A DNA stretch of 64,000 nt from Ditylenchus dipsaci. Taxonomy: Eukaryota; Nematoda; Chromadorea; Rhabditida; Anguinidae. The DNA is taken from assembly GCA_004194705.1 (NCBI GenBank), contig SADC01001374.1, positions 310,001-374,000 on the forward strand, read 5' to 3'. A program made the position numbers and the translations under genes. Position 1 is the first letter of the stretch. Every line of letters begins with the position of its first letter. Positions 33,242 through 45,149 of this stretch are shown one piece after another. A model generated the notes under the pieces. It was not told where the DNA came from, did no database searches, and saw only the letters and a list, made by a program, of their open reading frames with translations.

Positions 33242-36200
33242 ATGAATGGTCAATGCACAGTTATAGCTGATGAGGCCAAGCCAGAATCTTCATCCACACC
33301 TTCATTTCCGTCTACCTCACCCACTAGTGAAGATGATGAGGCAGAAGAGGGTAGTATAGATACTAAAGTTACAATGGAGAATTTCGCCTTGATTAGGGTG
33401 CTTGGCAAAGGAGGTGAGTCATAATTTAGCAAAAAAATGCAGCACCAAAAATTTAAGAATTACTAGAAACTAGGGCACTTGTTCACTTGGGGGCCCTTTT
33501 TTCTATTAACTGTGAATAAAGGCAAATCGTCAAATTTTGGTAACGTTTTTATCTCAAAACCTAACTTTTTTAGTAAGGAAAACGTTGGAAAACAATGTTT
33601 TTTTTCGTTTTTAGCGTAGAAGAATTAATTGAAAGACGTTGAAACACTATTCCCAGTTAATCGAAAAAAGGGACCTCCAAGTGCACAAGTGCCAAAACTC
33701 AATATAGTGTCATGCTTTTCAAAGTCTTTTTTAGTTTTTGAAAAACGATAGGAGAAGAATCAAATCCCTGAAATTTTTTCAATCAAATTTTACAAAAGTA
33801 CTCAAAGTCAACATTTAAAAAGTGTTGGACCTGGTGGGGGATCGAACTTGAGGTGTGTAATGACGTAATATAAAACTTAACTGTACTGTTATTTAATCCA
33901 TTAATTTTTGGTCAGCCTACGGCAAAGTGTTTCTGGTGCGCAAAATAGGTGGGCACGACAGTGGCAAGGTCTACGCCATGAAAGTGCTCAAAAAAACCAG
34001 AGTGACTCAAAAACAAAAGACATTGGAACACACCTTGGCTGAGAGAAAAGTGCTTGAAAGGCTCAAAGGACTGCCTTTCCTAGTCAACATGGCATATGCA
34101 TTCCAAACAGATACAAAACTGCACATTGTTATGGGTAATTCTGAAAAATTATAATGATAAATCATATAAGAGCCATTTTGTTTTTAGAATTTGTGGGCGG
34201 TGGAGAACTTTTCACTCATTTGTGTAAGAAAAAGAAGTTTGAAGTGTCTGCTGCTCGTATCATTCTTGCTGAAATCATAACCGCCTTGGAGAATATCCAT
34301 AAGAACAATGTCATCTACAGAGACCTGAAACTGGAAAACATTTTGTTGGATGAAGAAGGCCATGTGATATTGACTGACTTTGGGCTGTCCAAAGCCTTTT
34401 ATGGAGATGAGTTGAGTTCGGCCACTTCATATTGCGGCACTATTGGTTAGTTCTATTATATTGCTGTATGTAATTAAAACAAAAACAAATCAAATTACGA
34501 GAAAATAAATCGTCCATTAACAGGAAATATCCGCGAACTGTATATTTCAATTTGAATATTCTGAAAGGTCTATATTCCAGAGATTGATTCATATGTGACA
34601 GTAAAACTACGTTCACAATGAATCCGCACCCGCATTCTCATGCGGGTGCGTATGCTGTATTGCGTTCACAATGGTAATTAAAATTGCCAAAAAATTCGTT
34701 AAACTGTTTGATCGAATAATTATATAAATCCTGCAAAAGGTTCATAGTGTAGTATGAAAAAAGCTAATGAAATTTATTTTTCTGAAATTCTATGTATGCA
34801 TGTTTGGTGTTCACAATGCAAAGCGCATTACAGATGCATTCTGAACACCAAAATGTGGATGCGGTGCGGATGCAGACGAAAAAACAGATCATTGTGTGCG
34901 TAGTGTAAAACATGTCCTATTTAAAAATATGGAGAGGACTCAAAGTTATTTGAATCCACTTCCGAATTAAAAAATAAACTACATTTTACTGGTTTTTCAC
35001 TAGAAATAAATTGTATTAATCTAGAATACATGTCACCAGAAATTGTCAAACGAGGTCCTAATGGCTATAATGAGTGTGTCGACTGGTGGAGTCTGGGTGT
35101 TATTGCCTTTGAACTGCTCACTGGCTGCTCCCCTTTCACTGTGGACGGTGACCAAAACTCAACTCAAGAAATCGCCAAGTAAGCACATTGATTGAACGAA
35201 ACTAAATAAATAATAAATTATTTGTCAGGAGAATTCTGAATAAACGAGTGCCTTTCCCAAAAACCATGGATGAAGTGTCGAGGAGTTTTATCGGCAGTCT
35301 GCTTACCAAGGACCCTGCTAATAGATTAGGTGCTAGAGGCGTGGATGAAATCAAGAACCACAAGTTCTTCCAGGGACTAGACTGGGAGCTTGTAGCTAAA
35401 AAGAAAATTCAGCCACCAATCAAGCCTGTCGTTGCCAATAATGCAAGTTTTTTCTTTAGTTGCAAATCCCCACAAATTTACAATATTTACATATTTTGAT
35501 TTTTGTGAAATACTAATTTCCAGGTTGACGTGAACAATTTCGCCCCTGAATTCACCAATCAAATACCCATTTTCTCGCCTACCGATGGTCCAGCCAACTA
35601 TCAAGGAATTTTCAGAGTCGGTTTTTTTATTTGATGGAATTACAAGACATAATTGACATCTGAATCAGGCCTGTGCATGGGCCGGCTCGCGGGCCGTCCA
35701 CGCCGACCTGCCCAGTCCGGCCTGAAACCACTTTTTTAAAACATAAGTCCGAAAAATTCATTCTTGTAGCTGAGATTTTAGGCTACAAAACGGATATTAC
35801 CGTTTATCAAAATTGACGAAAAAATTTGACTAATCTTAAAAAGCACCTCAATTTTTTGACCTCGGCCTGGCCCGGAAGTCTCAAAAATTAAGATGCTTTT
35901 TAAAAATTAGTCAATTTTTTTGTCAATTTCGATAAAGGGTAATATTCGTTTTGTAGCCTGCAATCTCAGCTACAAGAATAAATTCTCCGGGCCGACTTGT
36001 GTATTCAAAAAGTGAGTTCGGGCCGACCCGGGCCGGTCGAGCACATGTCCCACTGAGCCGGCCCATGCACAGGCCTGATCTGAATACAAATTTTTTAGGG
36101 CTACTCGTTTGTCTCGCCTTCTGTGATGTGGAGCAATGACAATGTGATTGGAGATGAGTCAATAAGCGAAAACATCAAAATACTTTCACAAAGCTCCCCT

Positions 36201-39200
36201 TTCTTTGCCAAGTATGAGATGGATGTAACTGCTGCAGGAATGCTTGGGAAAGGCACATTCTCTGTTGTTCGGTATGTAGATTTAGTATATTTTTTAAATC
36301 CATCCAAATTATTCATTTTCCAAAATCAAAGACTTATTATACGGTTTCCTTGCATGCCTCAGGCCGACAACACCAGACTTTCGGATGTTGTCGAACAATG
36401 TAGTACGATCACCTCGTATAGTTTTGTCTTTACAAGAGCATAGCCGTTGACAAAAATGGGAATCGCTGAAATTTGAAGTGGTAGAGGACAATACTGCTTC
36501 TTTTCAAGTCATTTCAAAAAAATCATAACTCTAACGAGCGAAATGCCAGACAAAAAAGTACTGTTTCCAATGTCTTTAAAAACGATGGCTTTTAAAGGAG
36601 CCGTGAAAGTTGTTAAGGATAAAGTCTCGACACGAAAGAATTAATCCAAGTTTTATTTTTTGAAAAGTCGTTTTAGAGCCATATTTTGTCGACAACTCGA
36701 TGTTGCGATGTCAGACAACGGTTGTTTCCCGGAATTCAAATTTTTCAAGTCCTTTATTCAACACTGTTGGACACTATTTGCCTGTCATCAAGCTTTATTG
36801 AGTTTCAAATTTTCAGAAATGCAAACGTATTTCCGACGGCCAAGAGTTTGCAGTGAAGATAGTCAGTCAACGTTTCTCCTACCATGCTCTTCGTGAAATT
36901 CGTATCCTTGAAATGCTGAACCCACAAAAAAACATAGTTACTCTGGTAGATTCAATGTCTGACCCACTTCACTACTATATTGTGCTTGAGCTTTTGAGTG
37001 GCGGGGAGTTATTACACACTCTGCGGAGAATGGTAAAGTTCACGGAGTACCAAGCAGCCAGTATTATGGGTCAATTAGTCTCGGCTGTCTCTCACATTCA
37101 TTCCAAAGGAGTGGTACACAGGGACTTGAAACCTGAGGTTTGTCACTTTTAAGTTAAATTTTTTACGAGTCTCATGTCGGCATAGCTTTCAATAGCAGTT
37201 ACAGACACTAATCTCTGATAAAACTCAAATATACTTGTGGGTTGCGAAGGCTAGCTGAACATTTCTGAACATTACCAGTTTTCTGACACAAAAATGAATA
37301 AATTAATTAAAATATTATTGGCTGGAAAGGGTTAGGGTTCCATCAAGGATCACAATTTGTGAAGGGGGTACATAATAGAGGTAACCCATCTGAACCCTTT
37401 TTCGGATGTGTTACCTTACTCCCCGAAAAACTTATGGTGCATCTAGCTCAAATCTACCTGACTTTTTTTATGGCTGTGTGTGGGTCGGGTTTTGTCATAA
37501 ATGTCATTTTTTTACTATTTTTACGTTTTTAGATTTTATTCTGTAAAAATAAAACTTCTTTTATTGTCCACACAAATTTAAATCAGCACACTTGATAATT
37601 GAAATGATAGTGTTTAAAGGGGCATGCTCGCCGTCAATGGGAATATTTTGAAGGGCGGGTACCACGTCAATTTAAACGAGAATTATTTTAAAATAAAATT
37701 CAGTTGAGTACCCTGCGGGGAATAAGTAATCAAAAGCCCCTCTTATGTTTAATAACATCGGTGGCCTAGTGGGATATAGGCGGCGGACTGTAAAAGATGG
37801 TCGTCGGTTCGATTTCCACTGGAGTTATAGTTTTTACTCGACTTTTCCAAAATTTCGTCAAATTAATTCTTGTTTGAATTTCGATGGTACCCGCCTTTCA
37901 AAATATTCCCATCGGCGACGAGCATGCCCCTTTAAAGAACCATGGTTTTTGCGCGCAGTGGCATGTGCAGAATTTGATTTGGCGGGGACACTTCTCTTTC
38001 GTTTCAAACATTACTCTTTGGAGTAATGTCGAACGACTCCAAAGAGTAAAGTTTAAGACGAAAGAGAAGTGTCCCCCACCAAATCAAATTCTGCACATGC
38101 CACTGCGCGCAAAAACCATGGTCCTTTAAAAACTAGAAATTACCAGTCAACGATAACTTTATAATTTTTCAGAACATTCTGTTCGAGAACGAAAATCCCG
38201 GTGCCAAGTTGCGCTTAGTAGACTTTGGATTTGCCAGATCATTACCTAATTCCAGCCAAGGCTCACAGTTGATTACCCCTTGTTGTGGCACACTTGCTTA
38301 TGCTGCTCCGGTAACACTTCTTTTCAGATTCAAAAAAAACTATCAAGCAAATTTCAGGAAGTTCTCGAAATTCAAGATGAGTTGCCTCAATACAACCAAC
38401 AGTGTGACTTATGGTCACTTGGGGTCATTCTCTTCACAATGCTCAGTGGAAAAGTGCCATTCCATGCCAAAAGTACTTCAGAGTCTGCAGTGGACATCAT
38501 ATCTAGAATCCGTCTAGCTGAATTCGCTTTTACAGATGCAGTTTGGGAATCTGTTAGTGACAGTGCCAAGGATCTGATTACAGGCTTGTTGACTGTAGAT
38601 CCGAAAAAGCGGCTGTCCCTCTCTCAGTTAGCAAATCACACATGGTTGACGAGCAGTGGCATAGGATCTACGAGGGAGTTGATGACGCCAACTATTCTGC
38701 CAGCTACAGCAGGTCTGGTTTTTAAACAAAAAATTTGAATAAAATACGAAGAGTAAAATATATTTTGAAACTGCAGCAAAGTCGACTTTCTGGATTAACC
38801 AGCAGATTCAGGGAGCAGCCTGGGCTGCCGGTGTATGCCAGTCAGGGCCGCGATTTGGGGGGGGGGAGGGGTCATAGGGGCAATTACCCCCCCCCCCCCC
38901 TTGGAAATACGTCACCTCTCCCTTGACCGTAAAAATTAGGCAAATTACCCCCCCCCCTTGAGAAAGTTCAAGTTGTGGCCCTGAAGCCAGTGTATCGAGT
39001 GGTGCTAGTTCATAGCGGATTTAGTTCGTTCTAATTATTTGCTGACCAGCCAATTCAGGCTTTTTAACAGTGCCGATTTGCTGGGAGGGCTGGTTTATAA
39101 AGAGTTAACTGTACACTCAAACACCGTTAAGGGCTGAAAAATCGAAACTCACAAAGGAGGTGCTAAATCGGGGTTTGCAAAATAAAAATAGGACAGCCTA

Positions 39201-39697
39201 TTTTTGTTTTGCCTTTGATTTCCACATAATTTTATTTGCTATTTTCTTTAGATGAAACTTTCAACGAGACCATCAACGCCTTCCTCACAGCCAATAGAGA
39301 TGGATTCCACTTGATGGATGTGGATACAGCACCATTGCTTGTTAAACGCCGGGGCATGAAGAGGAGATTGGAGAAGGACAGTACTCAGAAGTCAGCTGCA
39401 GACTCAACTTCTGGCGGTAGAAAAGCTTCGGCTACAACATCCACACTTGCTTCAGTGCCAGAAGGCTGTGAAGTGAGGCAAAAGGGTAATAATATCCGTC
39501 CAACTACTCTCGAAATAGGGGTGGCGGATGAAAGGGAAGTGCCTACACCCCTGTCTTCAGCCGTGTTCACTGAATACCGGGACACAAAGCCTCCTTACTT
39601 GAAATACAGCAGAGATGACTACGAGCCTGAGCAACGCCGAAAAGGTGCTGGAGGGAGTGGCAGCAGTGGAGACAGCACAGCTAGTGGCAGCCAGTAA
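33242..39697 (+). CDS. RPS6KA5: MSK/JIL-1-type dual-domain kinase (ribosomal S6 kinase alpha-5/4 family)
   Basis: Eleven exons: 33242-33413, 33916-34134, 34188-34445, 35025-35178, 35229-35442, 35524-35616, 36099-36271, 36817-37137, 38173-38310, 38358-38712, 39252-39697; about 847 residues. N-terminal AGC kinase: [54 protein letters not shown], then the hydrophobic segment GYSFVSPS. C-terminal CaMK-type kinase: [61 protein letters not shown]. The tail has the MSK-like [13 protein letters not shown], a probable nuclear signal. MSK and JIL-1 phosphorylate histone H3 and transcription factors in the nucleus. Intron 5 is GC-AG (GCAAGT). Exon 8 needs one extra A at 36817-36819. AATAAA lies about 20 bases after the stop. 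Confidence 0.95.
34605..34912. mobile_element. MITE in MSK intron 3
   Basis: Imperfect inverted ends (ACTACGTTCACAATGAATCC and, inverted, ACTACGCACACAATGATC), with GCATCCGCACCCGCAT-type palindromes inside both ends. Non-coding; no clear target duplication. Confidence 0.55.
35666..36077. mobile_element. hAT-like MITE in MSK intron 6
   Basis: 412 bases with inverted ends CAGGCCTGTGCATGGGCCGG, flanked by ATCTGAAT on both sides (35658-35665 and 36078-36085). Arms continue with paired AATTTTTGACCTCGG / GCTACAAGAATAAATT-type blocks. The 8-base duplication and CAGG start fit hAT. Confidence 0.88.
37616..37935. mobile_element. TTTAAAGG-type foldback element with tRNA-like core (MSK intron 8)
   Basis: Inverted arms GGGGCATGCTCGCCG...GGGAATATTTTGAA pair with the sequence ending GACGAGCATGCCCC at about 37928. 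TTTAAA brackets both ends. The tRNA-like segment 37758-37822 lies between the arms. Confidence 0.7.
37758..37822 (+). other. tRNA-like sequence (SINE head or decayed tRNA)
   Basis: GGTGGCCTAGTGGGATA resembles a pol III A box and CGGTTCGATTTCC a B box, at tRNA spacing. The first and last seven bases (TCGGTGG / CCACTGG) can pair. The anticodon-loop region reads ACTGTAAA (GTA, tyrosine-like), but its stem pairs poorly, so a working tRNA is unlikely. Confidence 0.5.
37936..38130. mobile_element. Foldback MITE adjacent to the previous one (MSK intron 8)
   Basis: Nearly perfect inverted arms of about 80 bases: ACCATGGTTTTTGCGCGCAG ... GAAGTGTCCCC, flanked by TTTAAAG / CTTTAAA. It shares the TTTGCGCGCAG arm with the element at 47355-47590. 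Confidence 0.75.
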
Positions 39698-40116
39698 AAA
39701 AGTTGATGATAGCCTCACCAAATAAACGATAATGAATTAATTGTGGTAAAAATGCTCGAATTTTCATTGGCCACGCTGTATCTGGTCAGTCAACTAAATT
39801 TAGAAATCTAACCAGTTTTGTATCTACCTAAAACTATCTTGAGAAAATCACATATTGTATTTACTGTCTATTTAAACCATTTATTTTAAACCTTTTTTTT
39901 GTTTATTTTAACTTCATTTTTTGTTGTTTAACATTACTTCAAACACATTGCATGTTCCTCTTTTTTTCTGTTGTTTGAGAACAAAATTAGCTTTTTGATA
40001 TATTACCCGGTATATTTGTGTGATGACATATTTTACTATATTTTAATTATAGCTAAAGCTTGCCTTCATTTTTGGTTGTGTACAAATTTATGTGCAAACA
40101 TGTATGTTTTATAATA
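39698..40116. other. 3' flank of MSK gene
   Basis: Likely 3' UTR with AATAAA at 39720-39726 and very T-rich downstream sequence. No gene. Confidence 0.5.
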
Positions 40117-40332
40117 TTAGATCGTCCAAAAGGTCCGTGCAGTTATTTTCAAAAGAAGTTTTTGGAGCATCGTGTTTTTCTATAGACTACATAGCCATAT
40201 TTTAAAAGTCAATCCTACATTTTGCGGCTGAGAATCTTGGCTACAAAATGAGTCGTCAAAATCTTCAGGGGAAACACAATGCCACGAAAAGTCCTTTTGA
40301 AAATAACCGCACGAACTTTTCAGACGACCTAA
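40117..40332. mobile_element. mariner-type MITE
   Basis: Inverted ends TTAGATCGTCCAAAAGGTCC and, inverted at the right, TTAGGTCGTCTGAAAAGTTC, both continuing GTGC.GTTATTTTCAAAA, with TA on each side. This is the mariner TTAGGTNG...end type. No transposase. Confidence 0.8.
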
Positions 40333-40608
40333 TAGCTTGATTCTTATTGGCTTAGGTTACATATCATATCACTCAGAGAGAATTTCGTTTAACTTACAAG
40401 AAATAAATAAATAAAGTGCAAAGGTTGGAAATTTACAAGTACAAAGAAAAATCTTGCTCAAAATTCTTGAATATTTTTTCAAGAAGCATGTCCGGAGAAG
40501 GACAGTAGTAGTAGGCTCAGAGAAAAATACTCTTTGGAGGGGGGGGTTATTTGGGGGTTTTCACGGCGGGGACGATATATAACGTATATTCTCAATTAAT
40601 CGCTCATA

Positions 40609-41388
40609 CAGTCGACTCTCGATATAGTGCCACCCCCAAAATTTCGTTCCAGCCTTGGGTCCAACACTTTTTTAACCCAATTTTCGAAAGCCTTTTTTCG
40701 GATGGCAACTAACTTCCAAACGAGAAATTCTCCAAACGAAGAATTCTCCAAACGGAATTTACCATAGATGAATGTTCCAAATGAGGAACTTTCCAAACGA
40801 GGAATTTTCCAAACGAAGAATTTTTCAAACGAGAAATTTTCCAAACGATGAATTCTCCAAACAAAGAATTTACCGATAAATTTTTCAATCACTAACTAAT
40901 TTACTAGCCAATTTACTTAAATTTAACGTTTGAACAAATCTTCTTTGGAGAATTCCTCGTCTGGAAAATTTATTGTTTGGAAAATTCCCCGTTTGGAGAA
41001 TTCCTCGTTTGGCGAAGTGTTCATTTGCGAAATTCTTTATTGGAAATATCTGTTTGGAGAATTCCTTATTTGGAACTTTTTTTATTTGGAATTTGTGTGC
41101 CACTCCTTTTTTCAGTTCTGTTTTGACAGTCTGGTCCCAAATATTGTCAAGATTCCGATTTTGCCGATCGTTTTTCGGAAAACTAAAATTTTTTCTTTAA
41201 AAAAGCAAAACCTCGATATAGTGCCACCCCTTTTTCAAAACGATCGGCAGAATCGGAATCCTGACGATATTTGGGACGAGACTGAAAAAACAGAACTTAC
41301 AAAAATCTTCAAAAATCGAGGTAAAAAAAGTGTCGGACCCAAGGCTGGAACGAACTTTTGGGGGTCGCACTATATCGAGAGTCGACTG
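40609..41388. mobile_element. Tigger-like MITE containing an inverted minisatellite
   Basis: TA-flanked ends CAGTCGACTCTCGATATAGT and inverse. Between them the left arm (40710-40880) is a run of about nine 15-22 base units of the type TTCTCCAAACGARGAA, and the right arm (40928-41095) a run of inverted units (TTCYTCGTTTGGAGAA). Short protein-like frames (repeated VWKIPRLENSS) are translations of the repeats. Confidence 0.85.
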
Positions 41389-42172
41389 TATTTTCAAGCC
41401 CTAAAAATTGAAAAAAATTAAGAGTCGATTTTGAGATGTCTGGGTGTTCAACCAGAATCAGGATAACTCATGGTGATTAAGAAAATGCAAAAAGCTGAGA
41501 TATAGGGCCTGAGGGGGCCTTTTATTACAAGAGGCCCGATTAATTGAGGATATAACAAATATAATAAGACATTTACACTGGCACTCTTTGCTGCATCTTT
41601 ATCAATTTCGCCACTAAGCTCTTTTTACCATATCTCAAAACACTGATTAAGACAAAATATTATTTCAGAATATTTTTTTTAATAAAATTATAAATCTAAA
41701 ATTTGCGAAAAGTCAGAATACTTTGTGTGTTTTTGAGCATATTATTCATAAAAATTGCCTAGTACAACAGTGAGCAATCCTTTCCAGCGCTTGAAAGGCA
41801 AGACCATAAAGGCGTTAAGCTGGCTAAGAAGTGTGGGAACGGATGATCGAAGGCCACTGCTGCTCACTCCAATTGCCCTTTTCTGCCCTCTGCGACTAAA
41901 AAGGATGTGACTCTTTAAAAGTATCTTCCACTTTTCACATCCCTAAATTTAAGGCTAATCTTTTTTGGAAACTCTCCTGAAGTCGAGCTAATGGCCAAGG
42001 CAATCCACCTTATTGGTGAAAAGATCATTTCCAGCACCACTTTCTCACACTCAAGAGATTTGCCTCCACCCAAATGGCTGGATGCCTCAGCTAATGTGGT
42101 TGTTTTAAACAAACTTTGGGTTTTGCTTAGTCTCAAAAGTTGGCAAAATAGTCATTTTACTTATTTATTGTA
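41389..42172. other. Upstream region of the nuclear receptor gene
   Basis: 41390-41560 is a degraded CCGTATA-family element. 41850-42170 is less AT-rich than its surroundings and may be 5' UTR or promoter. An ATG-started frame at 41991 ends in a stop immediately before the receptor start and does not share its frame. Confidence 0.4.
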
Positions 42173-45010
42173 ATGATTTGCCGTGTGTGCGGTGACAGAG
42201 CCAGTGGTCGGTAAGCTAATTTTGCTGGTTGATTCAACTGAAATAATGTGAGGGGGTTTAGTCACTACGGTGTCCAAAGCTGTGATGGATGCAGAGGCTT
42301 CTTTAAAAGGTTTAAGAATTCACTAAAACTTATTTGGATTTCAACTTTTTTAAACTTTAAGGTCCATTAGGCGAAATTTACAGTATGAGTGCAAGGATGG
42401 AGAGCAATGTGTGGTAGATGTAGCTAGGAGAAACCAATGTCAGGCTTGTAGATTTAGGTAGGATATTTATAAGCTGAGAACTTAAAATGGCTAAAGTCAA
42501 AGACTAAAACCAGCATCCACAGTTTTCTAGGCACATTTTAAGCCCCCAAGCTATGCAAGATACCAGATCTTTTTTCAGAAAATGCTTGGCCGTCTCCATG
42601 AACAAAAACGGTAAGTAAAAATTTTATGTTTAGACGTGACTCTTACATTTCTTGTTTGAAGTTAGGAAAAAAGCAAAGAATACAGTAAAACCTTAGTTTT
42701 CTGGCACCCCTTCGGACCGGTTTTAGGGTGCCGTATAACTGAGATATCGGATAACCGAGGGTGCCAGGTAACCAAATTTGGTTAACATCAGCCAAACATA
42801 AAAGATTTAGGGTGCTGAATAACCAAGGGTGCCGGATAACCGGAGCACCGGATAACTGAGGTTTAACTGTAACAGCATTTCTTAATGGTCCAATGCAAAA
42901 AAATTGGCGAAGACATTTTCCTTATAAATCCTTCAATAAAGGGTTGCCTTTATTTATATAAATTGCTGTAAGAGACATTTTGCTGAAAAAAATGACTTGT
43001 GACGAATTCTGCAAAAAACAAAAACCAACTTTGGTGGTGATATAGTTTTAAAATCTTGAAAATTTTGTGCTGAGTAAGAATAATTTTTTTGGTACAAAAT
43101 GTTTTATTGGTTTGTTTTTTTGCAGCAGTTCAAAACGAGCGGTCAGTGTTCACTCGCTTATACTCCTCTGCCATCAATAATCACCATTCTAGTACCAATA
43201 ATTTGTCGATCCATCAAAATTCCCTGCCTAATATTCCATGTCCTTACACCATGGTGATAGCCCCATCCATAATGATCCAGCAACCGTCTGTAGTGGAAAC
43301 TCCTCACACCTCTCCTACCACCACCACTAAAGAGAAAAAACAGGCTACTGACTTTACCATCAAAAGGTTGACTAGTCCAGACCAGGAGACAAAGAAAATA
43401 GAGAAAAAAATGACTGGAAGCAGGACACAATGGCATTTCTAGCTTCTCTAGTGCTGTGCACATCCAAATTACCACTAATCGGACAGATTGAGAATGACGA
43501 CAGGAAGGTTCTGTTGAACAACGGCTGGCATTTGCTGTTTCTCTTCCATTACGCATGCCAATTTGGAGCTGTATTGAGCAAAGGTATTTATTTTAACAAA
43601 AGGGAAAAATGTACAGTACACAGTGGAGTCTCGATATAGTGATCACCCTGGAAACCCACTAGAGTGATCACTATAAAGAGGTGAGCACTATATAGAGCTC
43701 TATTTTTAGTATATTTCGTTTAAGAGATCCAAACTAAGACGAGTCAAGTGATTACTATAGTGGGAATGATCACACTATATCGGGTGATCACTATTTCGAG
43801 ACTTTACTGTACGCTCGATTTACCAATCACCCTGGGGCCTGTCTCAGATGATCGTAAAGGAAGTGATCGTTATACTGAGTTTTCAGTCATTCAGAACAAA
43901 GCAATTTCTCGATCGTGCCCTTACTATATATGTTTTAGATATCTGATTATATGAAAGACAATAATTTCAAATTCCCGCTCCTTCTTTTTTTTTCGCTTCT
44001 CCTTTTTTCTGCACGCCTTTTTTTAAGTGAATAAGAATAACTACAATTTTGACAATATTTTCATTCTGAGTCACCCTCGTCAAAATTTCCTAAGGAATCC
44101 GAATCCATTGAGAGAAGCTCAAAAAAATACTTGGCTGCTGAGATGTGACCATTTTCTGCAAAGCGGCCAAAACTAGACAGCTGAAAGTTTTTTCGAAATT
44201 CTGTAAACGGATTGGGATTCCTTATGAAATTTTGTATACAAGGGCAGCTCAGAATAAAAAAATTATCGTGGTTACTTTTGTTCATTTAAAAAAAGCTGGC
44301 AGAAAGAAGAAAGAAGAAGCATTCAGTGAGCAGAAAAAAAGCAGAAGCGGGCAAAAGAAAGATTTATCTTTATATGAAAAACTCTTAACCAATTAAATTT
44401 TAGAGGTATCTATACCATGTTATCTTCGAATATTAGGCGCTAAAATTCATTCACTACATTTGAATATTCTCGAGCAATGGACACTTAGCTGTATTCTTAC
44501 TTTTAGAGCTGGTTAGTCTACTTGCTTTTTTTTATTTGTTTGAAATAAAATATACTTTCAGATTGTTCAGAATTAAGTCACCCTGAATTAGTGCAACAAA
44601 TTCAAGAGGTAAACCAGAAGATCTGTCAATAACATACACTCGCAATAAAGTACATTTTTGTATTTTTAATTTCAATTAAAGCAAATGACTTACCTTTGAA
44701 AGCATACTTCTAATAACTTGGTCCGCAGGGTGTACGTCATTGACTGAGTCGACTGTACTTTTCAAGTAAAAAGGATAAATTTAAGCATTGCATGGTCAAT
44801 TTGGCTGAAAATGTGTTCTCAACTTCATCGGAATACATGAACATGCACGAGAATGAAGAAAATAGATCAGCAGTGACCATAGAGACAAAAATAAGATTTG
44901 CCAAAGCTATTCTACTTTTCCCTACACTGATTGAATTGGAGGCTGAGAAAGTGCGAAAAGCATTTTTCTGTACCTACACTAATGAACAGATTTTGAGCTT
45001 GTGGAAATAA
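42173..45010 (+). CDS. NR2E-type nuclear receptor (fax-1/PNR-like), short form
   Basis: Seven exons: 42173-42210, 42262-42309, 42362-42457, 42579-42610, 43126-43583, 44562-44608, 44786-45010, about 314 residues. The DNA-binding domain is complete: [57 protein letters not shown], then AVQNERS, the NR2E signature. A Ser/Thr hinge follows, then a ligand-binding domain with [22 protein letters not shown] and [16 protein letters not shown]. Such receptors bind AGGTCA-type half sites in neuronal or photoreceptor development. The start ATG is two codons before the first zinc-finger Cys, so no A/B domain is seen. The helix 6-8 part of the ligand domain looks about 45 residues short. One A is missing in the run 43404-43410. 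AATAAA follows the stop. Confidence 0.88.
42690..42870. mobile_element. Tigger-like MITE in receptor intron 4
   Basis: Starts CAGTAAAACCTTAGTTTTCT at a TA and ends with GGATAACTGAGGTTTAACTG followed by TA. Internal GGTGCCGGATAACC-type repeats. Non-coding. Confidence 0.75.
43621..43809. mobile_element. Tigger-like MITE in receptor intron 5
   Basis: Left end CAGTGGAGTCTCGATATAGT and right end, inverted, CAGTAAAGTCTCGAAATAGT, both followed by GATCACC, repeated internally. TA follows the right end. Confidence 0.75.
43810..44561. other. Rest of receptor intron 5
   Basis: Holds a minus-strand open frame at 44061-44190 ending [10 protein letters not shown] after a CTTTCAG-like acceptor. It could be the last exon of an older transposase, but no family motif supports that. 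No receptor exon is needed here, since phases on both sides agree. Confidence 0.35.
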
Positions 45011-45149
45011 ATAAAACGTCACATTTTAGGTCATATGTAATATTTTTCTGGTGTATGCCGTTCACACAGTAAAAAGTTTATCAATGTCTAAATTAGCATA
45101 CAGTCAATATTTTTAGATAGCAATAAATCTTAGCTCTAATATACAGAAA

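Noticed and set aside
37758..37822. A functional tRNA-Tyr gene
   Set aside because: The anticodon and T stems do not pair properly and it lies within a foldback element in an intron.
40710..41095. Repeat-spacer look of a CRISPR array
   Set aside because: Units are adjacent degenerate minisatellite repeats in two inverted blocks, without unique spacers, inside a TA-flanked MITE in a eukaryotic genome.
40596..41200. Open frames giving repeated VWKIPRLENSSFG-type peptides on both strands
   Set aside because: They are translations of the minisatellite units and occur on both strands; no start context, splice signals or family match.
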